A stretch of 58,900 bases of DNA, taken from the NCBI GenBank assembly GCA_015068985.1, contig SVJL01000004.1, forward strand, positions 1 through 58,900, given 5' to 3'. Under the pieces are notes generated by a model. It was not told where the DNA came from. It saw only the letters and a program-made list of their open reading frames with translations, and searched no databases. The stretch comes from Oscillospiraceae bacterium (GTDB taxonomy: Bacteria; Bacillota; Clostridia; UMGS1810). Position 1 is the stretch's first letter; every line of letters starts with the position of its first letter. The translations under genes and the position numbers were made by a program. Positions 35,512 to 43,558 of this stretch are shown in pieces.

Positions 35512-35746
35512 TTGTAAAACAAAAAACTTTGTGTTATAATAATTATGCTATACTCTTAAATTATGATAGAATGATTGTACTTTGCAGAATAATATTTCAC
35601 ATCCAAGGTACGCTATTTTAGTAAAAGCGTACTCTCTGGCTAACTTGGCTGTGAAATAGCAAAGTGTAATTTTAAGAGTATAGCAACCTTAAAAGTCGGA
35701 GTTTGCGTTTTTCGTGCGTCGGCTTTTTGGGTCGACGCATTTTTTA
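35512..35746 (+). ncRNA. long rod-like structured RNA with own promoter and terminator (6S-like?)
   Basis: Promoter TTGTAA (35512-35517), 17-bp spacer, TATAAT (35535-35540). The predicted transcript 35547-35746 (about 200 nt) folds into a rod: TGCTATACTCTTAAA (35546-35560) pairs perfectly with TTTAAGAGTATAGCA (35671-35685), then ACTTTGC/GCAAAGT, TATTTCACA/TGTGAAATA and CCAAG/CTTGG, with large one-sided bulges, capped by GTACGC/GCGTAC. A terminator TGCGTCG/CGACGCA with T-run follows at 35715-35746. Length, own promoter and a central bubble recall 6S RNA, but the sequence is not recognised as such. Alternatively it is a leader controlling the gene at 35766. Confidence 0.6.
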
Positions 35747-35765
35747 TTTAGGAGGAATTTATTTT

Positions 35766-35975
35766 ATGGATTACAGCAAATTACCGATGCCAAGAATCAA
35801 AACGGAGGATGCGCTGAGAACAGAAGACATAATGGGAATTGTTCTGCATGACCTTGAGCGATATAACGTGCCCACTCAGGAGTGGGGGGTAATTATAAAA
35901 GATCATATAAATCCTTTAATTAACGCAGTTAACAACCTGATTAAAAAAACGGTTTATGATAAATGTGCCGATTAA
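35766..35975 (+). CDS. small protein of unknown function
   Basis: A 69-residue protein read from ATG 35766 behind a strong AGGAGG site (35750-35755) that directly follows the T-run of a terminator hairpin. The sequence (YSKLPMPRIKTEDALRTEDI..., a C-terminal helix VNNLIKKTVYDKCAD) is not recognised. Its position after a structured RNA and terminator suggests either control by attenuation or an independent gene with read-through. Confidence 0.55.
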   Translation: MDYSKLPMPRIKTEDALRTEDIMGIVLHDLERYNVPTQEWGVIIKDHINPLINAVNNLIKKTVYDKCAD

Positions 35976-35998
35976 TACATAAAGCAAACAGTTGCTTT

Positions 35999-37039
35999 TT
36001 ACCTTTTCACATCTCCTCTTGCCACAACAACCTCAAATCCCGCATTTTTTGCCTGCTCCTTCAAAATGCCAAGGCTTTCTGCCGCCTCGGCTCCGGAGTG
36101 GGCTTTATTGTTGTAGAGGGAATAAAGCTCTCTCACATTTTCGGGTGACAGGTTTGGCATAACAACATTTGCCCCTGCCCTGAAGGCTCGCTCCCTGCCA
36201 TCGGGTGCAATTGTGCCAAGAGCTGTTGTTGCCGGAATAAGTGCATAAGGAAACAGAAGCCTCAAAATTGCAATAAGCTTTAATGTCTGCTCCAAACCCC
36301 CTGCCTTTTCTTTTGCAAATTCGGTGTCGCAATGGGGAATAAAGGGACCGATGCCAATCATATCGGGCTTTAGCTCTTGCAAAAAACGTAGATCTGCAAG
36401 CAGGGTTTTGCTTGTTTGCCCCGGTGAACCAACCATAAATCCGCTTCCAACCTGATAGCCTGTTTTTTTGAGAGCAAAAAGACAATTTTTTCTTTCCTCA
36501 AGGCTCATACACTCAGGATGCAGGCTTTTGTAGTGAGAGTTGTCTGCTGTTTCGTGACGCAAAAGATAGCGGTCGGCTCCGGCATCATAAAGACGTTGAT
36601 AGCTCTCACAGCTTCTCTCGCCCATCGACAGTGTGACAGCACAATCGGGGTATTCTTTTTTTATTGCAAAAACAATATCACACAAAACCTCATCTGTGTA
36701 GTATCCATCCTCGCCGCCCTGCATAACAAAGGTGCGGAACCCAAGCTCATAGCCTGCCCTGCAGCAATCGAGAATCTGTTCTTTTGTGAGACGGTAACGC
36801 ACGGCGTTTTTGTTGGAGGCTCTGATGCCGCAATAAAGGCAGTTGTTTTTGCAATGGTTTGATATTTCAATAAGACCTCTGATATACACGTCTTTCCCAT
36901 ACACGCTCTGACGGGTTTTGTTTGCTTCATCAAAAAGCAAATCGCAGTTGCCGTCATAGTTTATGAGATGCAAAAGCTCACTGTCGGTGGCATTGTGCTC
37001 CGATGAAAGCTTTTTTATTATTTCTTCTGTCTTTTTCAT
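35999..37039 (-). CDS. hydE: [FeFe]-hydrogenase H-cluster radical SAM maturase HydE
   Basis: A 346-residue radical SAM enzyme. The iron-sulfur motif CKNNCLYC (C-x3-C-x2-C) lies near residues 64-71 and is followed by GIRASN, typical of HydE. Further HydE features are MQGGEDGYYTD, the RHETAD segment and the GIGPFIPHCDT motif. HydE helps build the dithiomethylamine bridge of the H-cluster, together with HydF and HydG, which are not in this window. Its start overlaps the stop of the TtcA-like gene by 4 bp. Confidence 0.93.
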   Translation of the reverse strand: MKKTEEIIKKLSSEHNATDSELLHLINYDGNCDLLFDEANKTRQSVYGKDVYIRGLIEISNHCKNNCLYCGIRASNKNAVRYRLTKEQILDCCRAGYELGFRTFVMQGGEDGYYTDEVLCDIVFAIKKEYPDCAVTLSMGERSCESYQRLYDAGADRYLLRHETADNSHYKSLHPECMSLEERKNCLFALKKTGYQVGSGFMVGSPGQTSKTLLADLRFLQELKPDMIGIGPFIPHCDTEFAKEKAGGLEQTLKLIAILRLLFPYALIPATTALGTIAPDGRERAFRAGANVVMPNLSPENVRELYSLYNNKAHSGAEAAESLGILKEQAKNAGFEVVVARGDVKR

Positions 37040-37893
37040 AATATATCTTCCCCTCCGCCCTTAAAGCGTTCAAGAAACGAGTGGGTTTCGCCGCCGAGCT
37101 TATATTCGACCAGTGTGTCCACCGATACGTTGTGAATGCTTTCAAAAAGATTGTGCTCCACATTGGGGTTAACCTTTCTCAGGTCTTTTATGAGCTGTTT
37201 TATTTCCTGACGCTTAGACTCACCAATCCCGTCGCCGCTTTTGTCGATATTTTCTGTGAATCGGCAGGCACACTGCAAAAACGACAGAGAATTGTGGTCA
37301 CGCCATGAGATGATGTCGTCTTCCAATATGCAATACATTGGCCTTATCAGCTCCATCCCCTCAAAGTTGGTGCTCGAAAGACGGGGCAGCATACCCTGAA
37401 TCTGACTGCCATACATCATGCCCATCAGAGTTGTTTCAATAACATCACTCATATGATGGCCAAGGGCAATTTTGTTGCAGCCAAGCTCTTTTGCATTGGC
37501 ATACAGATGTCCTCTTCTCATTCGGGCACAAAGATAGCAGGGAGATTTTTGAACGGTGTTGGCAATGTCAAAAATTTCTGAATCAAAAAATGTGACGGGA
37601 ATTTCCATAATGCGGGCATTTTCTTCAATTTTTTGGCGGTTTGCCCTGTTATAGCCCGGGTCCATTGCCAAAAACACAAGCTCAAAGGGAACCTCGCTGT
37701 GACGCTGAAGCTGCTGCATAAGCTTTGCAAGAAGCATCGAATCTTTTCCGCCCGAAATACACACGGCAATTTTGTCGTGTGCCTGAATCAAACGATAGCG
37801 TTTGACAGCAGCAATGAAAGGATTCCAAAGCTGCTTGCGATATTTTTTTATGATGCTTCGCTCAATAAGAGTGCATCTGGACATTTCTCTCAT
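37036..37893 (-). CDS. TtcA/TtuA-like PP-loop ATPase (tRNA thiolation family)
   Basis: A 285-residue protein with the PP-loop SGGKDSMLLAKLMQQL near residue 49-64, a CYLCARMRRGHLY cysteine motif and ALGHHMSDVIET, plus a late CACRF motif, the pattern of TtcA-type 2-thiocytidine synthases with an Fe-S cluster. The family adenylates a base carbonyl and adds sulfur. Its stop overlaps the hydE start, and IscU/IscS genes lie just upstream, so sulfur and Fe-S supply are at hand. The exact tRNA position or another target is open. Confidence 0.82.
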   Translation of the reverse strand: MREMSRCTLIERSIIKKYRKQLWNPFIAAVKRYRLIQAHDKIAVCISGGKDSMLLAKLMQQLQRHSEVPFELVFLAMDPGYNRANRQKIEENARIMEIPVTFFDSEIFDIANTVQKSPCYLCARMRRGHLYANAKELGCNKIALGHHMSDVIETTLMGMMYGSQIQGMLPRLSSTNFEGMELIRPMYCILEDDIISWRDHNSLSFLQCACRFTENIDKSGDGIGESKRQEIKQLIKDLRKVNPNVEHNLFESIHNVSVDTLVEYKLGGETHSFLERFKGGGEDIL

Positions 37894-37916
37894 ACATTAT
37901 CTTCCTTTGTTGACAA

Positions 37917-37958
37917 AATGGGGTGCAAAAAATTTCACACAAATTTTTTACACCCCAT
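37917..37958 (-). terminator. hairpin between nifU and ttcA-like genes
   Basis: GGGGTGCAAAAAATTT and AAATTTTTTACACCCC pair, separated by a short loop. It may end the iscS-nifU message or protect it. Confidence 0.65.
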
Positions 37959-37974
37959 CTCAAATTATTCTTTA

Positions 37975-38403
37975 TTATGCGTGACAATGTTCGCAGTTGC
38001 CGCAGTCAGGAAAAAGACTGTGGTCATATTCGATGCCGTTTTTGTCATAATAGTCTTTAAGAGCCTTTTTGATTGCTTCTTCAGCAAGCACCGAGCAATG
38101 TACCTTTGCAGGGGGGAGACCGTCGAGTGCTTCAACAACAGCTTTGTTAGAGAGCTCCAGAGCTTCGTCAACACTTTTGCCCTTAATCATTTCGGTTGCC
38201 ATTGAGCTGGAAGCTATGGCACTGCCGCAACCAAAGGTTTCAAATTTAACATCTGTGATGATGTTGTTGTCTATTTTGAGATATATTTTCATAATATCTC
38301 CGCATTTAACATTTCCAACCTCACCAACACCGTCGGCATTTTCTATCACGCCAACGTTGCGGGGGTTTTTGAAATGGTCCATAACCTTTTCACTATATAA
38401 CAT
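37975..38403 (-). CDS. nifU: Fe-S cluster scaffold protein, IscU/NifU N-terminal type
   Basis: A 142-residue scaffold protein on which cysteine desulfurase builds Fe-S clusters. The first ligand region is [14 protein letters not shown], the second is [14 protein letters not shown], and the third is [14 protein letters not shown]; these three cysteines and Asp bind the cluster. The C-terminus carries an extra Cys/His cluster ([11 protein letters not shown]). The start lies 11 bp inside the end of the iscS gene, so both are made together. Confidence 0.93.
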   Translation of the reverse strand: MLYSEKVMDHFKNPRNVGVIENADGVGEVGNVKCGDIMKIYLKIDNNIITDVKFETFGCGSAIASSSMATEMIKGKSVDEALELSNKAVVEALDGLPPAKVHCSVLAEEAIKKALKDYYDKNGIEYDHSLFPDCGNCEHCHA

Positions 38404-39580
38404 GGTTTCTTCTTCCTTCCTTTAAATCTCTCCAAACGGGAGACATATTTCTGAGATATTCAACAACCTCGCTTACCTTTTCGATAATGACCTCAACCTC
38501 TTCTTCGGTGTTATATTCCGAAAGAGAAAGCCTGAGAGAGCCGTGAGCAATCTCGTGGGGTCTGCCAATTGCAAGGAGCACGTGGCTTGGGTCAAGACTG
38601 CCCGACGTGCAGGCAGAACCTGATGATGCACAAATTCCGTGCATATCGAGCATCAGAAGAAGCGATTCACCCTCTATGCCCTCAAAGCACATATTCACGT
38701 TGCCGGCAAGACGCATTTTTTCGTCGCCGTTAAGAATTGAATGAGGAATTTTTGTTAATCCGGCAATGAGCTTGTCTCTCATTTTGGCAATGCGTGCAGA
38801 ATTGGCTTCAAGGTTTTCGCAAGCTTCGCTGAGTGCCGCCGCCATTCCCATTATTGCAGGAATGTTTTCGGTGCCGCCTCTTTTGCCTCGTTCCTGAGCA
38901 CCGCCCTCAATTATGTTGGAAATAACAATGCCCTTTCGGCAATACATTGCTCCAACACCTTTTGGCCCGTGAAACTTGTGGCCTGCAAGGCTGAGCATAT
39001 CTATGTTTTGTTCTTTAACATCAATCTTTATGTGGCCAACTGCCTGAACGGCATCGGTGTGGAACACAACGCCCTTTTCTTTGCACACCTGACCAATTTC
39101 GGCTATTGGCTGAATTGAGCCAATCTCGTTGTTGGCATACATAATGGTCACAAGGCAAGTGTCGGGGCGAATTGCCTCAGAGACTTGACGGGGTGTTACA
39201 AGACCTTTTTCGCCAACGTCTAACAAGGTGATTTCGTAGCCTTGCTTTTCGAGCTTTTTCAGGGTGTGGAGCACTGCATGGTGCTCAAAAGCTGTTGACA
39301 CAATATGCTTTTTATCTTTTTTTGCTCCGTTGATGGCAGCTGTCATAATAGCCTGATTGTCGGCTTCGCTGCCGCCGGAGGTAAAATATATTTCTTTTGC
39401 TTCACAGCCAAGACACCTTGCAACGGTTTCTCTTGCCTGCATCAAAGCCTCTGCCGCCTCCTGACCTATTGAGTGAAGACTGGAGGGGTTGCCGTAGATG
39501 CTTTGCATATAGGGAAGCATTGCATCTATTGCTGTTTGTGACATCTTGGTTGTTGCCGCGTTGTCTGCATAAATCTGCAT
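38393..39580 (-). CDS. iscS: cysteine desulfurase IscS/NifS
   Basis: A 395-residue PLP enzyme that takes sulfur from cysteine for Fe-S clusters and tRNA thiolation. Motifs are YADNAATT at the start, [16 protein letters not shown], the PLP-lysine site [14 protein letters not shown] and the active cysteine loop [20 protein letters not shown]. It precedes nifU with an 11-bp overlap and follows tcdA by 45-50 bp, forming a sulfur-transfer cluster with the TtcA-like protein. Confidence 0.95.
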   Translation of the reverse strand: MQIYADNAATTKMSQTAIDAMLPYMQSIYGNPSSLHSIGQEAAEALMQARETVARCLGCEAKEIYFTSGGSEADNQAIMTAAINGAKKDKKHIVSTAFEHHAVLHTLKKLEKQGYEITLLDVGEKGLVTPRQVSEAIRPDTCLVTIMYANNEIGSIQPIAEIGQVCKEKGVVFHTDAVQAVGHIKIDVKEQNIDMLSLAGHKFHGPKGVGAMYCRKGIVISNIIEGGAQERGKRGGTENIPAIMGMAAALSEACENLEANSARIAKMRDKLIAGLTKIPHSILNGDEKMRLAGNVNMCFEGIEGESLLLMLDMHGICASSGSACTSGSLDPSHVLLAIGRPHEIAHGSLRLSLSEYNTEEEVEVIIEKVSEVVEYLRNMSPVWRDLKEGRRNHVI

Positions 39581-39625
39581 AATAAAAATACACCTTCTTA
39601 AGTTTATGTGGGGACGGGATGCCCG

Positions 39626-40339
39626 TCAGTTTGCTGTGTTGTTCAAATCTTTTATAACTTCTCCGGCCATTATGTAGCCCATAACCGGCGGCACAAACGA
39701 CACCGAGCCGGGAACCGGACGGCCGCTGTGGGTGGTATCTTTGGTTGCCGGCATAACCGGTGCTTCTTCAGAATACACACACTTGACTCCCGAAATGCCT
39801 CTCTTTTTAAGCTCTGTTCGCATTGCCCGTGCAAGAGGGCAAACCTTTGTTGACGAGATGTCGGCAACTCGAAAGAGGGTGGGGTCGAGCTTGTTGCCTG
39901 CTCCCATTGCCGAAATCACTTTTGTGTTTGCTCTTTTTGCCCTTGTTATAATTTCGAGCTTTGCACTCACCGTATCGACAGCATCAACAACATAATCAAA
40001 GTCTTCAAAGCAAAAGTCGTCTGCATTCTCGGGCAGAAAAAAGCATTGAACTGCTGTGACGGTAGTGTTTGGAGAAATGTCTTTTATTCTCATTTTTGCC
40101 GCTTCCACCTTTGGCATTCCGACTGTGGAATCAAGAGCAATAATCTGGCGGTTAATGTTTGAAGCAGAAACCTCATCGTTATCAACAAGAACCAAATGGC
40201 CAACTCCGCTTCTGGCAAGAGCTTCCACTACTGCACCGCCAACACCGCCAACGCCGAAGATGGCAACGGTTGAATTTTTCAGAGCATCGAGGTGAGCCTT
40301 TCCAAGCATAGCCTCTGTTCGGGAAAATCGTTCTTCCAT
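39626..40339 (-). CDS. tcdA: tRNA threonylcarbamoyladenosine dehydratase TcdA
   Basis: I prefer ATG 40339, which has GGTGA five bases upstream, over ATG 40351. The 237-residue product belongs to the ThiF/MoeB/E1 superfamily: ATP-binding GVGGVGGAVVEALARSG, VDNDEVSASNINRQ and VVDAVDTVSAKLEI. TcdA converts t6A to cyclic t6A in tRNAs reading ANN codons. It lies upstream of iscS on the same strand; E. coli TcdA works with the cysteine desulfurase CsdA, so the neighbour fits. Confidence 0.92.
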   Translation of the reverse strand: MEERFSRTEAMLGKAHLDALKNSTVAIFGVGGVGGAVVEALARSGVGHLVLVDNDEVSASNINRQIIALDSTVGMPKVEAAKMRIKDISPNTTVTAVQCFFLPENADDFCFEDFDYVVDAVDTVSAKLEIITRAKRANTKVISAMGAGNKLDPTLFRVADISSTKVCPLARAMRTELKKRGISGVKCVYSEEAPVMPATKDTTHSGRPVPGSVSFVPPVMGYIMAGEVIKDLNNTAN

Positions 40340-40400
40340 TAAATTCACCATATTCGTGAAATATTATTCCTGCACAGGAAAAATTCCCATACATTATTGT

Positions 40401-40429
40401 ATTATATCACATTATTATCATAAAATCAA
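40401..40429 (-). promoter_or_regulatory. promoter of the tcdA-iscS-nifU group
   Basis: On the minus strand TTGATT (40429-40424), 17-bp spacer, TATAAT (40406-40401), about 60 bp before the tcdA start. Confidence 0.65.
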
Positions 40430-40556
40430 GTATGGAAAAGCCGAAAGTTTGTTTAGACTAACTCAATTGAATTTAATCTCTCATTTACGTAAAAAAGAAT
40501 AGAAATTCTCCAATTAGTCAGGCAATGTTGTCAAATTAATAAAATCGAAATTATAA

Positions 40557-40794
40557 ATTATTGTTTAACGAAGAGATTAGGCTATTGAATTTGTAGGGGC
40601 GGATGCCCACATCCGCCCGCCATTATGTCATCAAACGGGTCGATGTGGGCATCGACCCCTACAACGCACAAATTAAGCCCATCGTTTGTAGGGTCCGGCG
40701 TCCTCGACGGATCGCCTGCATTTCTTACGGACCGTCCGGAGGCCGGTCCCTACACCGCATCTGCAATATTCCATCTCACCTATAAACAATAATT
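40557..40794. mobile_element. palindromic element, family A, copy 3, with different cargo
   Basis: The ends AATTATTGTTTA / TAAACAATAATT are flanked by TA on both sides (40555-40556, 40795-40796). The cargo differs from the other family A copies: GTAGGGGCGGATG, GGGTCGATG...CATCGACCCCTAC and CCGTCCGGAGGCCGG arms. Part of it (the TCGATG/CATCGA hairpin) recurs at 22066-22097. Confidence 0.75.
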
Positions 40795-40834
40795 TAATTT
40801 ATGCACAAGAGATATAATGCTAATCAAATTATTC

Positions 40835-41023
40835 TTGCACATTTTTGTGTTTTGTGATATAATAAATCTGCTAAACATATTTATTTCTTGTTATTGGTTT
40901 GTATTTTTTTTCCTTCGGCAAAAATACACGCTCTTTTTTGCATACTGATAACAAGTAATGTAAAATATGTTTAGCGACCAGAGCTGTGTGTTTTTCGGAG
41001 CACGGCTTGCCGTGCTCTTTTTT
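40835..41023 (+). ncRNA. structured RNA family 1, copy 1, with promoter and terminator
   Basis: Promoter TTGCAC (40835-40840), 17-bp spacer, TATAAT (40858-40863). The transcript (about 40870-41023) has helix P1 GCTAAACATATTT / AAATATGTTTAGC, helix P2 CTTGTTATTGG / CTGATAACAAG and hairpin P3 GTATTTTT / AAAAATAC with a CTTCGG loop. AAAAATACACGCTC can also pair with GAGCTGTGTGTTTTT downstream (40981-40995). The terminator is GAGCACGGC/CCGTGCTC plus T6 (40998-41023). The same plan is found at 58048-57894 on the other strand. No gene follows in the same direction, so it acts as an RNA. Confidence 0.75.
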
Positions 41024-41063
41024 AATGCATATAGCTCTGTTGTTGTCACACAATTACATATAA

Positions 41064-41102
41064 CACAAACAAGACCGCCGAAAAAGGCGGTCTTGTTTGT
41101 GT
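41064..41102 (-). terminator. terminator of the EF-G-like gene
   Basis: A 17-bp perfect stem ACACAAACAAGACCGCC / GGCGGTCTTGTTTGTGT with a 5-base loop, 12 bp after the stop. Confidence 0.85.
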
Positions 41103-41113
41103 GTATTATTAAA

Positions 41114-43171
41114 TTATTCTTTTGCGTCTGCTTTGATTTTTTCAACCAGATGTGCAGGAACTTCTTCGTAATGGTCTTCCTTAAATGAAAAACTTCCTCT
41201 GCCGTTTGTGATGGCTCTCAGGTCTGTTGCATATTTTGTCATTTCGCTAAAGGGAATAAGAGCTTCAATTTCGGTGTGGCCCTCATCAAGAGGATTCATA
41301 CCAAGGATTCTGCCTCTGCGTTTGTTGATGTCGCCGGTAACGTCGCCGGTGTAGTCGTTGCGCACTTTAACCTTGAGCATTCCAATGGGTTCAAGCAAAA
41401 CGGGGTTTGCCTGCTCAAGACCTGTTTTATAGCAGATTGAAGCGGCTGTTTTAAATGCCATTTCCGATGAATCTACGGGGTGGTAGGAGCCATCGAGAAG
41501 AGTTGCTTTGAGGTTGATAACAGGATAGCCTGCAAGCACACCTTTTTGCATACTTTCTCTGAGACCCTTTTCAACTGCGGGGAAGTAGTTCTTGGGCACG
41601 CTGCCGCCAAATACCTTTTCTTCAAAGATAAGGTCTTCGCTTTCGCAGGGTTCAAATTCAATCCAAACGTGACCATACTGGCCGTGACCGCCCGACTGTT
41701 TTTTGTGTTTGCCTTCAACTTTAACCTTTTTGCGGATGGTTTCTCTGTAGGCAATTTTGGGATCTTTAAGGTTAACGTCAACACCGAATTTTGCAAGGAG
41801 CTTAGAGCAAATAACGTTGATGTGTTGCTCACCAAGACCGGAAATAACAAGCTCGCCGGTTTCTTTGTTGGATTTGAGAGAGAAAGTTTTGTCTTCTTCC
41901 ATAAGCTTTGCAAGGCCCTGACTTATTTTTTCTTCGTCGCCTTTTGATTTGGGTTCAATTGCCAGTGAAAGAACCGGCTCGGGGAAGTCGATTGCATCAA
42001 GAATAACAGGAGCTTTGGCATCACAGAGAGTGTCGCCTGTTTCGGTTACGGCAAGTTTTGAAGCAACGCCTATGTCGCCTGCTTCGAGGAAAGGAACTTC
42101 AATTTGTTTTTTGCCTCTGAGGGTGTAGAGCTTACCGATTTTTTCGTTTTCGCCTTTGTTTGCATTGTAGAGGGTTGTGTCGGGAGTGATTTTGCCCGAA
42201 ACAACTTTAAACATTGTCATTTTGCCAACGTAGTTGTCAACCACTGTTTTGAAAACTTTGAGCACAACGGGACCGTCGGAAACACAGGCAATTTCTTTTT
42301 CTTCACCGCTTTTTGCATCTTTGGCAATAACCGGCTCTGCATCGTCGGGAGCAAAGAGATAATCCGACACAAGACTGAGCACGTGGGTGATACCGATTCT
42401 CATAAGAGTTGAACCGCAGATAACGGGTACGACAATACCGTTTTTGATACCTGTTTTGATTGCCGATTTGATTTCGGCTTCGGTAAAGTCTTCTCCTGCA
42501 AAGAATTTTTCCATAAGCTCATCGCTACATTCTGCAATGGCTTCGTTAAGGATTTCGCGGCTTCTCTGAGCCATTTCAAGATGTGCCTCGGGAATGTCTT
42601 CATAGGTTGCTTCCGGACCTGTGAACATTTTGGCTTTCATTTTTATAACATCAACAAAACCAACGAAGAAATCGCCGTCTTTGATGGGGAATGTGAAAGG
42701 AGCAATAGCCTTGCCGAAAGTGTCGTTGAGCTGTTCGATAACTTTAAGATAATCGGCTTTAACATCGTCGAGCTTGTTTACAAAAATAATTTTGCCAAGG
42801 TTATATTTGTCGGCCATTTTCCATGCTTTTTCGGTTCCTGCCGACACACCCGACTTACCGCTGACGGTTATAATACAGTTTTCGCACACTTCTGCTGCTT
42901 CAATCTGTTCACCAACAAAATCAAAAAATCCCGGAGTGTCTAAAATGTTCATCTTTTTGTCGTTCCAGTCGAAGCTGATAAGAGATGTATTAACAGAGAT
43001 TTTTCTCTTAATTTCTTCATTATCATAGTCCGATACGGTGTTACCGTCTTCTATTCTTCCGAATCTGTCTATAAGCTTGCCGTTATAGAGCATTGCCTCA
43101 ACAAGTGAAGTTTTACCGGCGTTGCCGTGTGAGATGAGACAAACGTTTCTGATATCCTTTGTTGCAGCCAT
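41114..43171 (-). CDS. EF-G paralogue (elongation factor G-like GTPase)
   Basis: A 685-residue protein with the five domains of EF-G. The P-loop reads SHGNAGKTS (residues 14-22), G3 is DTPGF (78-82) and G4 NKLD. Domain IV has GGHGQYGHVWIEFEP and domain V ends normally. In canonical EF-G the G3 motif is DTPGH, with the histidine that positions the hydrolytic water; here it is Phe82. This paralogue type is widespread in Firmicutes and may work in ribosome recycling or under stress rather than as the main translocase. No ribosomal protein or tuf gene is beside it, which also argues against the main fusA. Confidence 0.88.
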   Translation of the reverse strand: MAATKDIRNVCLISHGNAGKTSLVEAMLYNGKLIDRFGRIEDGNTVSDYDNEEIKRKISVNTSLISFDWNDKKMNILDTPGFFDFVGEQIEAAEVCENCIITVSGKSGVSAGTEKAWKMADKYNLGKIIFVNKLDDVKADYLKVIEQLNDTFGKAIAPFTFPIKDGDFFVGFVDVIKMKAKMFTGPEATYEDIPEAHLEMAQRSREILNEAIAECSDELMEKFFAGEDFTEAEIKSAIKTGIKNGIVVPVICGSTLMRIGITHVLSLVSDYLFAPDDAEPVIAKDAKSGEEKEIACVSDGPVVLKVFKTVVDNYVGKMTMFKVVSGKITPDTTLYNANKGENEKIGKLYTLRGKKQIEVPFLEAGDIGVASKLAVTETGDTLCDAKAPVILDAIDFPEPVLSLAIEPKSKGDEEKISQGLAKLMEEDKTFSLKSNKETGELVISGLGEQHINVICSKLLAKFGVDVNLKDPKIAYRETIRKKVKVEGKHKKQSGGHGQYGHVWIEFEPCESEDLIFEEKVFGGSVPKNYFPAVEKGLRESMQKGVLAGYPVINLKATLLDGSYHPVDSSEMAFKTAASICYKTGLEQANPVLLEPIGMLKVKVRNDYTGDVTGDINKRRGRILGMNPLDEGHTEIEALIPFSEMTKYATDLRAITNGRGSFSFKEDHYEEVPAHLVEKIKADAKE

Positions 43172-43558
43172 AATTAATACATCCTCCTTTAAATTTTGTT
43201 TTGGCGTATTTTATTTAATATTAGAATATTTTTAAGCAAAAGTTCCGGCAGGAAACCCTGTGATGAATCGAATATTTTGCCTATAACTTATATTTTCGTT
43301 AAAGTTTCACATTTTCCTTTTTTTATATAATGTTTTATATGACAAAAATATACAAAAAAATATGTGCAATTTTACTAATTCGGCTGTTTTTTATTTGATT
43401 TTAATTAATATAGTAGAAAAAATTTTAAAATTTCCTCTTTACAAATCAAAAATTTTGTTGTACTGTAAATAATGCCGTTCAAAAATTCATATGGTGCAAA
43501 AAACAATTTTTTTACATAATGTGCGGCAAAACCGCTTTTATTATAAAGAAGGGAGAAA
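43172..43558. other. divergent AT-rich intergenic region
   Basis: The 387-bp gap separates the minus-strand EF-G-like gene and plus-strand dprA. It is very AT-rich; several TATAAT-like hexamers are seen but no pair convinces. A small GCGGCAAAACCGC hairpin with T-run lies just before the dprA ribosome binding site. No gene seen. Confidence 0.4.

Noticed and set aside
40870-41023. structured RNA as a riboswitch
   Set aside because: Neither copy precedes a gene in the same direction; both end in strong terminators, so a leader role is unlikely.
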